Below are positions 24,601 to 35,939 of a DNA stretch of 64,000 nucleotides, piece by piece; position 1 is the first letter of the stretch; each line of letters opens with the position of its first letter. Position numbers and translations under genes: made by a program. This DNA comes from Liolophura sinensis (taxonomy: Eukaryota; Mollusca; Polyplacophora; Chitonida; Chitonidae): contig NC_088307.1 in the NCBI RefSeq assembly GCF_032854445.1, positions 18,054,017 to 18,118,016 of the forward strand, in the 5' to 3' direction. The notes under the pieces were generated by a model. The model made no database searches and was not told the DNA's origin. It saw only the letters and a list, made by a program, of their open reading frames with translations.

Positions 24601-27600
24601 AAAGGGACGATACTCTGTAGTTTTATCCTATCTTGCAATGGTTAAGAAGCATAGAAAAAGTTTGTTAATCCAGATCAGGACCAAAATGAAAGGAATTGGT
24701 GGCTGGATTATGGGACGTGTAATGAAGACTATTCCAAAATGACATTTTGAGTAGCATAAATTTTGTTCTGATGAGAGTAATGAAACATGAATTGGTGCTT
24801 GGCTCACAGTACATGTAATGAAGGCTATTCCAAAATGACAGTTTGAGTAGCATAATTTTTTTTCAAATGAGAGTAGAAAGATTAACTCACGTCATGACAC
24901 GAAACATAGAGGAGGTTATTGTTTTCAATATTTATGACATCAAGTGGAAACAGTTGTGTAACAATAATGATCACTGTTGGACAGTTGCCAAAATGTTGAT
25001 TTATAATCTGGCTGTATACATGTAGGTCAGCTGTCATTTTGCAGATATTCTTGAGTACAGCCTTGAGCATCAGTGAAATAAAGTAAATAAATTTTTGGCC
25101 GGAAGAAAGATCTACAATCCAAACATAGTGAGGTCATCCAGTACAGTGAGGGTGTCTTGTTCAGGATGTTCAGGTTCAAGCTGTACAGGCTGTTGTTCTC
25201 ACCTGTGATGAGTTTGAGATCATTAACGGGTGAAACAAACTATAGGATAATTTGTATGTGGTACATGTCGTACATACGTCCTGCTAAATTTGATCTGCTG
25301 TATTGACTTAAAAATTTACATGAAAAAATGTATTTGTAGCCTAGGCAAATAAAGATCATAAAATACTTTTGATGATGAAGGTAAATTGTGTCTAGTATTG
25401 TTTCATCCTACGTGGAATTGAGCCAATTGAGTATTTTATGTTGTCTGTGTTTTACACAATCTCAACAACCACCATTTGTCATTTACCTGACAGCTCATGC
25501 TCAAACAATTGGGTCTTTCAGCAACCTGCAGATGGTGATGGGTTAACCCCTGGGCTCTGCCCGGTTTCCTCCCACCATAATGCTGGCTGCCGTTGTATAA
25601 GTGAAATATTGGCGTAAAACACCAATCAGATCTATCAAATCAAACTATTGAGCTAGGATACCAAGTTTTGGAGTATAAGTTGGTGCTGAAATGCAAAGTT
25701 AATCTAATATCAGGAATAAATGTATCAGATAGATTGGAAACAAATTATTTCAAGTATATAGACAGGCATACTTCCCTGAAGACAATTAAAGGATCATCAA
25801 AAATGTACAAATACCATCTCTTTACATTTTCATGGTGTTGGTTTTTTTCTTTCAGACAAACTGATCTACATTTACACATCAGGCACAACTGGATTACCTA
25901 AAGCTGCTGTCATCACACATATTAGGTAGGATTGTACATTTTCAGTGTCCATATACATTGCCACTAAATTGTGATCTAGCCATTCTCTATATTCATTTTT
26001 CACAAACTACATCTGGCCAAATGCCTATTCTGAGCCCTTTGTATAATCAAATAGACCTTTCGAACTGTCAATCAAGAACTCGATCATAAGCACCAATCAT
26101 AAGCAATATTGTTGCAAATAGGTCAAGTCAATATCCCACACATTGGTTACAAATGTTCAATCCCTCTGTGACGTCATCACATCACGATGGGATACCGGCA
26201 GAAGTCCGAAGTGTGACGTATTACGTCACTTCAGTGACGTTGGACATTCAACTGCAGCCTCAAGAGCGTGACGTCACAGTGGGTAGACTATATACATCAC
26301 AGATGAAAACGCAGTAGGCAACATGTTTTGGGTTGCACAACGAAAGACTTGACGTGCAAGTGCTATGTCAAACTAACACCTCCTGTGGTGAGAGGAAAAT
26401 CTGCCGGTACCTAACTGCTTTCGCCGGGAATGGAATGAAAAGTAACGTGAGGAGAAAGGGTGATGAGACATCCTTTCTTGCTTATCTATTTTAGTGGAGT
26501 GAAGTCCGCTCTCATAGGCACAATGGTTTGATCTATATGCATACATTTTTTCTCTACCTATTTACATGTTTATGAGTATTTAGTTATAAGCCTCACCCCC
26601 AAACACCTGACACAGAAGTCTGAGTTAAGACACATCATTCTCTACTGTCACAGTGCTAATGAACTGACTCCTTGCTTTATGATCAAAACCATGCAGAATC
26701 ACTGACGAGTTACAGAAGAGATTAAAAGATTCCACTGCTCTGACCTACTTGTTTTAGGCAGATATGTTCCCCATCAGACCAGCTGAATCGAAATTCCCCT
26801 TTAGAAAGACCACATTCTGATTTCATTACATTAACAAACAGATCTCTAAACTGTAACAGCATATGGCTGAAAAGACCAGTCGAAAAGATCCAAATAAACA
26901 TTTCAAAACAAAATAATATTGTTCCCAACTTACCCAACTACCTCGTTTTAATATCCCAGGTAGGCTGGAAAATGTGAATTTTGGACCTGGAAAAGCATGG
27001 GAACCTTTAATGTTGACCAACCTTGTTATATGACTTTACTTTCAGATATTTTTACATGTCAATGGGGATCCGCTACGGCTACCGTCTGACGTCTGATGAC
27101 ATTCTGTACACGATACTACCTCTGTACCACTCTGCTGGAGGCGTCTTGGGGATGGGCAATGTCCTCTTAGGGGGCACCACCATGGTGATCCGGAAAAAGT
27201 TCTCGGCCAGTCGATTCTGGGATGATTGTGTCAAGCATCAGTGCACGGTAAGACATTCAAGTACTGTGAGTTCAAGTCCAGCTCATGATGTCTTCCTCTC
27301 TGGCTGTACCTGGGAAGGCCTGCAGCAACTTACAGGTGGTCATGGGTTTCCCCCTGGGCTTTGCTAGCTGCCATCATACAAATGAAATATTCTTGAGTAC
27401 AGCGTAAAGCACCAGTCAAAAAAAAAACAAATAAATTTTTCTTTGACAAAGCAACACAGCAGTCCTTTAACCATTACCAGCTTAAGGTAGGTGCCAAATG
27501 GGGCAGGGAAAATCAGATATGCAGCTGGTTTCAGAGCTATTCTCTGATACATGTACTTCTTTGTATAGCTCATGATTTAAATTCATTAAATAAATCTGAA

Positions 27601-30600
27601 CACAAACATCAGAAATCAGTCATAAACTCTGTACTTTCCAAAAGAGACATACCAGAAAGTGGTTTAATTTAGCATAAGATCACAGTTTCATTTGTGACAT
27701 TTTCACATTGAATTATCATTAGGACATTCACATAGGAGCTGCATGAAAGTTTTCATTTGTCTTTACTCAAGGATCTGTTTGGCAAAATACTTTTATCAGC
27801 TGGCCAGGACATAAAATTTTTAAGGCAAACATAGAGAATATTGTAGTTAATAAGACAAAAATGCCCAGCACTTGATGTTTTTGAAGTGGGGAGAGGTAAA
27901 TAGCAAGGGAGAATATTTCAGTTGGCTATTTTTTGTTTTATTTTTGTTGTTTTTTTTTGGATCAGTACAATTGATCCCTCACGAAAGTCTCCTCTGACAT
28001 CAAGAAATGATTTATGTTAAACATTGGTGTTAACACATCTTTTTTTCCCCTAGTTTGAGGGAATCCTTAAAATATGGAGAACTTTTGATTTTGCATGATT
28101 TTGATTGCATGATTGGTTAAAGATTGAGCTATTATTTTGTATGTCTTTCTCCAGGCTGCCCAGTATATCGGTGAGATCTGTCCGTTACCTGATGGCCCAG
28201 CCTTTCCGTCCCTCCGAGAACCAGCACAAAGTACGCCTAATGTTCGGCAACGGACTGCGACCACAGCGTTGGAGAGAATTTCAGGCCAGATTTGGGGTGC
28301 CCCAAATGGCGAGTTCTATGGGGCAACGGAAGGCAATGCTAGTGTCAGTAAGTCACCAGTAATTTTTTATTATTTTCTTGGATTTGGGAGATTAGTTGCA
28401 CTATGTGTAGGTAAGCTCAATTGGAGTTCTTTACCTATTTGTCAGAGATTCAGGTCCAAGCTGCAAAGGTTGTTTTCATGTAACAAATACAAATGTATGG
28501 CAGATTTTTGCTGAAGATTTTGCTCATCAAGTTCGACCAGTCTAACAAAACCAGGTAAAGGTCATTTCATACCATTTGTAGAACTCAACAAATCACACTG
28601 TGTGAGCATGGTTTAGGAAATAGTGTTTGTTCAGAATGATGAAAAGTCATAGCAGTCTAACATGGCAAAGTAGTCCCTGTATAGAAGTTCAACCTCAAAA
28701 CTGGTTGATACTTTCAGCGCAAGCAAACAGACAATCTATAGACTGCATAATCCATCTAGTCAGACTTCACTAATTTGCTTCACAAATTCTGACCAAAACA
28801 GGTTTGCAATAAATCACTGCGCCATTGGATAGGCATCTTTAAAGATTTGCAAAAAGGTAGTATCTTAGACCAGAAATAGCTTTTGCAGTTTGCTGGATTT
28901 TTTGATTGCTTTTTCCAACAGGACAGTTAAGTTACCCTGAAAACATCGAAGGTAACTTATAATTGATGGGTGTTCCTCAGTATATTGTGAATGAAGTTGA
29001 CTTATAATAGATCGTTCCGTTCTGACTTTCAGTTAACACTGTAAACAAGGTTGGTGCCGTGGGTTTCACGACACGTATCCTGCCTTTCATTTACCCAATC
29101 TCGCTGATACGTGTGAACGAAGCCACGGGAGAGCCGCTGAGAGATAGACGAGGAATGTGTATCCTGGCACAGCCTGGTAAGGACACCTGTACAATGTGTA
29201 GCCCTCACTAATCCTGGAAACTACTGCCACTTTTGAGAAAAGGTTTTCAGAACCTTTGATTTGGCTTGAACTTAATTTTTTAAATATTAAGAATCTTGTT
29301 GCATTATGTTACTTAAATAAGCTATGAGAAATAGTATCTATTACTCCCCACAAGAAGGTTTGTATCAAAACTGAACGGTCCAGGAAAGTACGAGAAAACA
29401 CTGAATATCAGGTCCTTGAAAGTCCTTTCAAAACTTTTAATTTCTTCCATGGAATCCTTAGAATGTCTGCATTGTTAATTACTATCCAGAGTAATTTCCC
29501 CTTGTTGCTTTCCTCTCTTTTTCTTACATCAAACCTTGTTTTCGATTTATGAGGCCATGAGGCAGAGTTTTGTATTAATTCCCATGATGTTTAGACAGTG
29601 TTTTCACAGTCGTGTGTGAGCGAGTAAGCATGTTGGCGCAAGTCAGACAGCAAATGCCTGGATGTCTGCGGTCTCAAATAGTACTACAAAGTATAACATA
29701 ACGAGATACATCGATAACAACTTCTGTTTATTTGGAAGCGACATTTCGGTATAGAGGCTAATACCATTAGCAAGCATATCTATACTATATAGATATATAT
29801 CAAGTATTAGTACCTATACCAAAACGTGGCTTCCAAATAAACAGAAGTTGTTATCCATATGTCTCATTATGTTATCCAACTCAACTTCTAAATGCCTCTC
29901 AGAGATGTTATACTGCAAAGTGGTTAAGGTAGATGTACAAGGACAAAATATATGCATGTAGCATTATGCAACTGCTTACATGCCTTGTTTGAAGACCATG
30001 CAGTCTGTACCATACCAGATTTTGTAGGCAACTACTGATGAGTAAGATCATATAACAGCAGGTTAATAAGATATGAGTCAGGTCATACCGATATGGCAGG
30101 GGCTGAAAGTGGGAAGGTTTGTAGCATGGGGGATTGGTGTCCTCTTGACCCATTTTGGTCTCCACCTATAAGCCTCGCTAAGTTTACCTTGAATATGGCT
30201 TATCCTAAATATGCTAAATCAACTGGCAAAATTGTAATTTTCAGGAGAGTCTGGTGAGCTTGTTGGGAAGATCACCAAGTCCGACCCGCTCCGTCAGTTC
30301 GATGGTTACGTCTGTGAGAATGCCACCAGTAAGAAAGTCGCCCGTGATGTCTTCAGGAAGGGAGATTTAGCCTTCTTAACTGGTGAGTACACGCTAAGAG
30401 CTACTGTAATACATGAAAAATGTACTGAAAATTTTAGGTTGTAAACATGAAAGTTGAAGAAAAAGACAAAGTCAGAATTAAGTGAGTATCGGTGAAAAAA
30501 ATACCATTGAAAACTGTACTTGAGAATTCTTGTTGTTGTAAAAGTTAGTCAAACTGTATAACAAAGAACTCTTGACCCTCTAAGATGGTTAAACCATTCA

Positions 30601-33248
30601 TGCAAAATCAAACAAAATGTATCACTTGAAAAGTGTTGAACTTAAGATATTTTTATTTGCACTGTGTTTGTAAGGTGCTCCATCAGCATCACGCAACTTT
30701 TTCAACACCTTTATGTTCTGATCTGAATAAAATTATTGTGAACTTTACTTTTGTAATGTTCGTTCGTGCAAGAAAAAAAAAAAGGAATCTTGACATCACA
30801 CCTATTTAAAAAAAGGGGTGTGACGTCGTTGGTAATAGATTGTTATTGATGTGATTCATAAAGCCCACTTTCAAGAAAAAAAACATTTGACTGGATTTAA
30901 TTCACTAGGGAAAAAAAAAAGCGAAAACAAAGATAATTGATCAAATTAATGTTTGATGTGGTATCAATTTCTGATGTATTGTTGATTGTAAAAATGTACA
31001 TATCCTGTAAGTCACAGGCCCCAAGATCACAAAGCGATCTTAGAATTAAGTCAAAACTTCAGTCAATAAATTTTGTTTGTCCCTTTCTGTTATTCTAACT
31101 GAAATTTATTGTGCAATAACCTACCCAGAATTTACGTTGTCAAGCAAAATTTGCAGCATAAGCAAAAACAGCTTTAATGTAATTTGAAATTTTGACCTAA
31201 GTCTGAGAGTGCATGATGATGGCCTGGTCAGAAGTCCTGTTTTCTTGGAGAGCATAATAAACCTGTTTCTTGTTTGGTTTGTCAGGTGACATCCTTACAA
31301 TGGACAGGTATGGATTCCTCTATTTCAAGGACCGAACAGGTGACACATTTAGATGGAAGGGAGAGAACGTGTCAACAGCAGAAGTGGAGGCCGTAGTCAG
31401 TAACATCATCAAGCTGAAGTGTGCAGTCGTGTACGGGGTAGAGGTACCAGGTAGGTGTTTATTTGTTTGTTTATGCCATTGTTGTTTAATGTCATATTTG
31501 AGAATTTAACAGTTATATTATGGTGGTGAGTTTTATGGGCGGAGTTTTACATGAGAGTTCCTGGGGTAAACCGCCGACCTTTGACAAGTTACTAGGGAAT
31601 TTTTCCCACATAAGACATACAGATAGTCAGATCGTATTGGTGGAAACTAATCGAGATAGGTTTTAAATCATCTTTGGCTTGGAATGCAGGTGCTACATAC
31701 TCATAGGTACCAAGTAGGTGCTTATCTGGTGATGTCAAAAAGATCTAAAACTGGCTATCATTGTACTTCCCAGTGAAGGTATAAGGCCAAGGTCAGATTG
31801 CCCAGTGTTATGTATCTTTATCTGGCAGTGTAGGGTGTGAGAAAATTACTGTTGAAAACTTGGCAGCATTGACAGTTGCCAGCCCCCCCCCCCCTCCCCC
31901 CAGATTACATTGTGCTATAACTGACAGAAATTCTGTTCATTTTAAATCAGAAAAAAACAGCCATGTATATTTTTTAAACACGTTTTCAGTGATGTATCCG
32001 GATGAATGTTTAGACCTATTACACATAGGGGATCATTCGGAAAGGTGAAACAGGATGTTTGTTTTTGATGTTAAAAGTGCTAAAAAAAGTTTCCAAATAG
32101 CACTACTGGAATTTTTGTCTTTGTAGACTGTTAAAATTATATTTTTCGTGAAGCCCTGAAACTGCTCAATCCAGCCAGTGTAGTCTTGCCTCAAAAAATC
32201 AAACCAGAAATGTGCATAAATTGAGCTGAAAGTGGCTCTTTCACATGCGAAAAGGTTGAGGGATAAGGGTAGTATTCTATTTCACCATCCATGTGGATGG
32301 ATGGATAGGTAGTTTTCTTAACCTGCGGTTACAGCTCTCTTACTTACATCATCAGCTATGTCAGGTAGCTGGCCATGGCCAAGAGTTCTTAACAGGTTCT
32401 GCCAAATTTCCGCCTTCAATAAACGTGGCCACCATAATACAGGTTAAAAATACTGGACATAAAACAGCAGTGAAACATTTAAAAAAAATTTTGCTCGTGT
32501 GTCCTGAATACCATTATTAATGAAATCTTTATTAAAATACTGACTGAAAAAAAAAAAGGGAAATTACTTTCATAATTGTGGAAGTTACATGTATGTTAAC
32601 AGCATTCTGAATTCCTCCACAAATGTAAACCTTTGTTATTACTAGGTGCTGAAGGGAAGGCAGGCATGGTAGCTATAGCTGATGAGGATGGCACTGTGGA
32701 TTTGACCTCTCTGGCCTCTGACCTGGCCAGGTCACTTCCTGTCTATGCACGACCTGTGTTTGTGCGGCTGATGAACAAGGTGGATACCACAAGTATGTAT
32801 CCTGGTTGTTATGGCTACAGTTGTTACTGCATGACATCATTTTATGAGGTATCTAGCTATGTTGACAGTAGTGTTGACAACTGATTAAGCAGTCATTTCT
32901 TTATTAGATGTATCTGGTGAGTATATTTTCTGAAAAATGTCTTCCTTTCCATGTCCCTCTTCCTCTACTTCAACAATTTGAAATTTTGAGCGGATTATTG
33001 TAAAATCTTTTAGTTTTTCTTATAGACCAGTGAATTCCATGACATGTTGGGCTTGAATTCTTTCAAGATGCATGTTCTGTTTCTCACCAGGCACCTATAA
33101 GCTGAAGAAGACAGAGCTGAAGAATGAGGGTTACAACCCTAATGTAGTGAGTGACAAGCTGTACTACATGGACCCCAAGTCACGGCAGTACCAGCCCCTG
33201 ACTCGGGAACTCTACAAAGACCTCTGTGAGGGGCGTCTGGGACTCTGA
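15665..33248 (+). CDS. SLC27A4: Long-chain fatty acid transport protein / very-long-chain acyl-CoA synthetase (SLC27A1/A4 type)
   Basis: Imports long-chain fatty acids by trapping them as acyl-CoA at the plasma membrane or ER. Eleven exons: 15665-15906, 23351-23739, 24090-24242, 25856-25925, 27046-27247, 28155-28347, 29033-29176, 30245-30382, 31286-31450, 32646-32792 and 33091-33248, giving 666 aa against about 645 in vertebrate FATP1/4. Visible motifs: an N-terminal hydrophobic segment (about 36-65), the AMP-binding loop [13 protein letters not shown] (about 264-278), [19 protein letters not shown] (about 409) and the FATP signature [12 protein letters not shown] (about 529-540). The first ATG with the family-like N-terminus was chosen; Met at 15725 is an alternative. 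Intron 1 uses a GC donor, and only that keeps exon 2 in the family frame. Exon 6 carries a +1 and a -1 shift 126 bases apart, so about 42 residues read out of the family frame. Orthology to SLC27A1 rather than A4 is open. Confidence 0.93.
18600..18838. repeat. 21-23-bp minisatellite
   Basis: About ten copies of AATCACTAAAAATAAATACA plus TG in SLC27A intron 1. The open frame on the minus strand (repeated [14 protein letters not shown]) is a by-product of the repeat. Confidence 0.9.
19290..19610 (-). repeat. SINE-B copy, nearly full
   Basis: Opens with GAGTGAGTGAGTGCTTGGGG, then a TCAGTCATATGATGACGAAG block, and ends near the tRNA-like part. Reverse orientation in SLC27A intron 1. Confidence 0.75.
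20644..21190. repeat. 97-bp tandem array interrupted by a SINE
   Basis: Copies start at 20644, 20741, 20838, 20935 and 21032 with exactly 97-bp spacing and almost no divergence. The fifth is split by a truncated SINE at 21060-21132 and then resumes to about 21190. The unit begins GGAATATCCTGTAGTTGTAA. Confidence 0.92.
21060..21132 (+). repeat. SINE-A, 5'-truncated, with target-site duplication
   Basis: Tail fragment flanked by the 11-bp direct repeat CAAGTGTAATT (21049-21059 and 21133-21143). It is inserted inside the fifth unit of the 97-bp array. Confidence 0.85.
22290..22545 (+). repeat. SINE-A copy
   Basis: AATGACCCAGGAGCCTCTCA and GAGTTCAAGTCCAGC to a tail of AAATAAAATAAATA. The A-box part is diverged. 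Confidence 0.85.
23028..23292 (-). repeat. SINE-A copy, full length
   Basis: Complete in reverse, ending about 59 bp upstream of the start of SLC27A exon 2. Confidence 0.85.
24275..24322. repeat. GATT microsatellite
   Basis: Repeated GATT units in SLC27A intron 3, with one interruption. Confidence 0.85.
24715..24862. repeat. About 95-bp tandem duplication
   Basis: Two diverged copies containing ATTCCAAAATGACA followed by GAGTAGCATAA, in SLC27A intron 3. Confidence 0.6.
25518..25645 (+). repeat. SINE-A 3' half
   Basis: AGCAACCTGCAGATGGTGAT through AACACCAATCAGA, in SLC27A intron 3. Confidence 0.75.
26165..26280. promoter_or_regulatory. Cluster of CRE sites in SLC27A intron 4
   Basis: Two perfect TGACGTCA octamers lie exactly 100 bases apart (26169-26176 and 26269-26276). 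Between them are TGACGTA facing TTACGTCA (26214-26228, a palindrome) and TGACGTT (26234-26240). CREB/ATF factors bind TGACGTCA. Whether this is an enhancer or part of a mobile element is unknown. Confidence 0.4.
27262..27438 (+). repeat. SINE-A copy next to a splice donor
   Basis: Starts about 15-20 bases after the donor of SLC27A exon 5 (27247/27248). Contains GTGAGTTCAAGTCCAGCTCA and an A-rich tail; the tRNA head is missing. Confidence 0.8.
28155..28347 (+). other. SLC27A4: SLC27A exon 6 with two compensating one-base shifts
   Basis: The exon opens in frame as AAQYIGEIC. After an extra C near 28182-28183 the family sequence (RYLMAQPF...[12 protein letters not shown]) continues in the +1 frame. 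A missing base in the G run near 28307-28309 restores the original frame at [10 protein letters not shown]. Splice phases at both ends fit the restored frame. Both shifts sit in short homopolymers, so sequencing or assembly error is the leading explanation. Confidence 0.8.
29690..29880. repeat. Long inverted repeat, MITE-like hairpin
   Basis: Two arms of about 70 bases face each other across about 40 bases. The arm core AACAACTTCTGTTTATTTGG recurs as its complement, and the outer ends read ATAACATAA and TTATGTTAT. It lies in SLC27A intron 7. No clear target-site duplication was seen and it has no coding capacity. Confidence 0.7.
32116..32280 (+). repeat. Dispersed repeat C, copy 2
   Basis: TTGTAGACTGTTAAAATTAT then GTGAAGCCCTGAAACTGCTC and AAAAGGTTGAGGGATAAGGG. 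Confidence 0.5.
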
Positions 33249-34643
33249 AATCTGCCATGCCGGAACGTATGTTTTACAACATTTGGGAGCATGTTCAACA
33301 AGAAATTGTGCAACATTGGGCACATATACTGCTGTATTGTGCACTTTTTGAAACATTACAGTGTAAATTCTGCATCATTTCAGCTCAAATTCTGCAGCAT
33401 AATGGTGCAAGTTTTAAAATCCTGCCGATTCTGTTTCAGAACCGATTCAGAAAATTCGCGTGCAACAATTGTATTGCATGTATTGCTCAGTTCATATCCC
33501 CAGTGTCTTACTGTCAGGCCAGTCACAAAATACATCTTACCACTTAAATTCCCTTTCACAAAACTTTGCATGAACTACCTTTTTAACATCATTTCTGTAC
33601 ATTGATTTTCCCCTGCTTTTCCAGTGTAGACAAAAATTGCTGTCTTTACTGATCATATTATTGTCATTAATTAGTCATTTTTTTGGCTTGCCCTATAGAT
33701 ATTCAATTATGGTAATTGACCTAGAATTTCGCCCATGACTGTTTTGATGCATGTTTTGCCTGATTTTGAGATTTCTATTGGTTTTAGAAAGGTGTCCCAG
33801 GTCTGTCTGGAAGGTAAAGTGATATCGTACTTTGAAAGTTTCAGCATGCAAAGTAACACCATGTTATAACGTTTATTTACCTGCTGAAATTTTAAGTCAT
33901 TTACCATAGACATCATCTCCTGTTTTTGTGGCTCGCCTCTTTAAAACATCCCTTGTTTATATTGACTTCCATGCGAGTACAATCATTGTTTAATATCGCT
34001 TAACCCTTTTTTCTAAAAGTTTGTCTCTCAGTCAGTTCATGTGTTAGACTCTATGTTCATAAATTTTTCAATTTTAATGAAAAGCATGTGGCACAGATTT
34101 CAAAATGGTGTATTTTTTTTTAACAGTTGGCATTAGAACTGCTCAAGTGCTTAGAATTCCATATTTTTTGCAGTGTCACATACACAAATGAGAATTGTTC
34201 TTGTTAGTATTCTGAAGATAGTTCTGGTGTGGTGTATCTGTTACCAGGATTTGCTTCTGCACATCTCTAGTCCAATTTTCTCATTTTACTGCTAAATTAC
34301 CTGTGTAGCCTTTGAATTTTGATCACAAGGATCTTCAAAGAGACAAAGTTTTCATGACGCTTCCATAAATTGTTGTTGTTTTTTTGTTGTTTTTTTTAGG
34401 AAAGTCTTGTTTTAAATAGTACACATTTTTTCAACCATAACGTTAATCTTGTTAGTGAAGGTTTGTTTTTAGTTTTTTTCTACGAAATTAAGTCAGGTTT
34501 GTATTGTTACTGGATTAGCTCTTGGAGAGATTTTGCTAGATGTACTTGCATACATTCTTTATGAGTATCTTCTTTTTCCATGTAGAAGTTCATGTTTTAA
34601 AATGTCCTCCAACAAGCCGCGTTGTGTATACATGGTAGTGCAA

Positions 34644-34649
<6 letters not shown>

Positions 34650-34696
<47 letters not shown>
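34650..34696. repeat. TA microsatellite
   Basis: A GT run followed by about 20 TA units and an ATGTATACATG-rich tail. The overlapping open frames are by-products. Confidence 0.9.
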
Positions 34697-34698
<2 letters not shown>

Positions 34699-34927
34699 AC
34701 ACATGTATATATGTATACATGTATATGTCATTTAGCCGCAATATCCTTCCGAGACGGTCTTCATTTGCAGCCAAGGAAAGATTCAAGAGAACTAAATGTG
34801 GTTGTGGTTTTCGTTCTGCTGTGCTGTGGATCTCAAAGTAAAACTCATAAAATTTACGGACTTAAGCGACACCAATTTTATTCTGTGTTTTATGGGCGAG
34901 CCGACTCAAAAATATTTCCAAAAATGG

Positions 34928-34933
34928 AATAAA
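34928..34933 (+). promoter_or_regulatory. Candidate polyadenylation signal for SLC27A
   Basis: AATAAA about 1.7 kb after the SLC27A stop, followed closely by a second overlapping AATAAA-like stretch. Further candidates are AATAAA at 35698-35703 and near 37310. Which one is used cannot be told from sequence. Confidence 0.35.
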
Positions 34934-35939
34934 AATAAAACTGATAATTCACCTTTTATTTTGGCCAATCTTCATGTTTTTATGATTTTCCTTGTTTTAT
35001 CCAATCATGCAAATATGTCTTGAAGAGTGAAAATTGCTGGGAAAGTCCACTTTTTCTACAAATTGAATGATTTTCCTTTTTTTTTTTTAATACCCTCCTT
35101 CAACTTTAAAAAATTATTTATTCTGCTCATAAAATAAGTGTGAAATGGTGTGACTATATGGCAAACCGAAATTTCTGTCTTAGTTTCTGCAGAGTCAAAA
35201 GTTCTATTGTTTTTATAGTAAACAAGGTTATTAAAAGCGCTTTATGGCACGTGACAAATCAAGATTAAAAATTTACCTTCACAGAAAGCTTAACACAACA
35301 TGAATTACCATGTCAAATTCTGATATGGCTTGTTGTGAGGAAAGAAAATGGCACCAAGACTCGGTTACAAAGTGAACTGTGTTTCATTGACAAAATGCAA
35401 CAAGAGTTAGGGTGAGTCCCCCAACACCATCATTTATCACAGTCATTCTGCGGCAGAGTTCGTCTGTATTAAATTTTTGCATTTCATTTTAATTGGTAGA
35501 AATTGAAGTTAAAGTTTATGTACAGAAAACTGCTATAGTCTATGTGATAATCTTGTTATATCTGAACAGATAATGATGTTTCTAATGAGTGGTAGACTGA
35601 TGCGCTGTATTTTCTATGGTGCAAAAAATATATCTCAGTTATATTTATGCGATATTTAGCTTTGATAGAGGTTTATATAATTTTATATAAACATATGAAT
35701 AAAAGTTTGTATCATTGTAACCAGAAATTGTGTAAGACAAGCTTGTCTTGTGACATTGTACTTTTAACAGACAAGCCTATGAAAGCCTTGCGCTGCACCC
35801 TTGTACCAAGAAACTGCAACTCAGCTATTAGGGGACATAACTTGTAACATTGTGTCAAGCAACTGAGCAGATCGGCTTTCACTTTCGATGATTGATGAAA
35901 TGAATCAATGATGAATCAAGGAATGAAACTGTGCAAGCA

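Larger units (their letters stand above)
33249..35935. other. SLC27A 3' UTR and flanking sequence, no gene seen
   Basis: No exon with family resemblance or splice context is seen. The stretch holds a TA microsatellite (about 34650-34696) and two AATAAA signals. It probably contains the SLC27A 3' UTR up to 34.95 or 35.7 kb. Confidence 0.5.

Noticed and set aside
34533-34932. Frames rich in YIYIYIYI
   Set aside because: Translation of the TA microsatellite.
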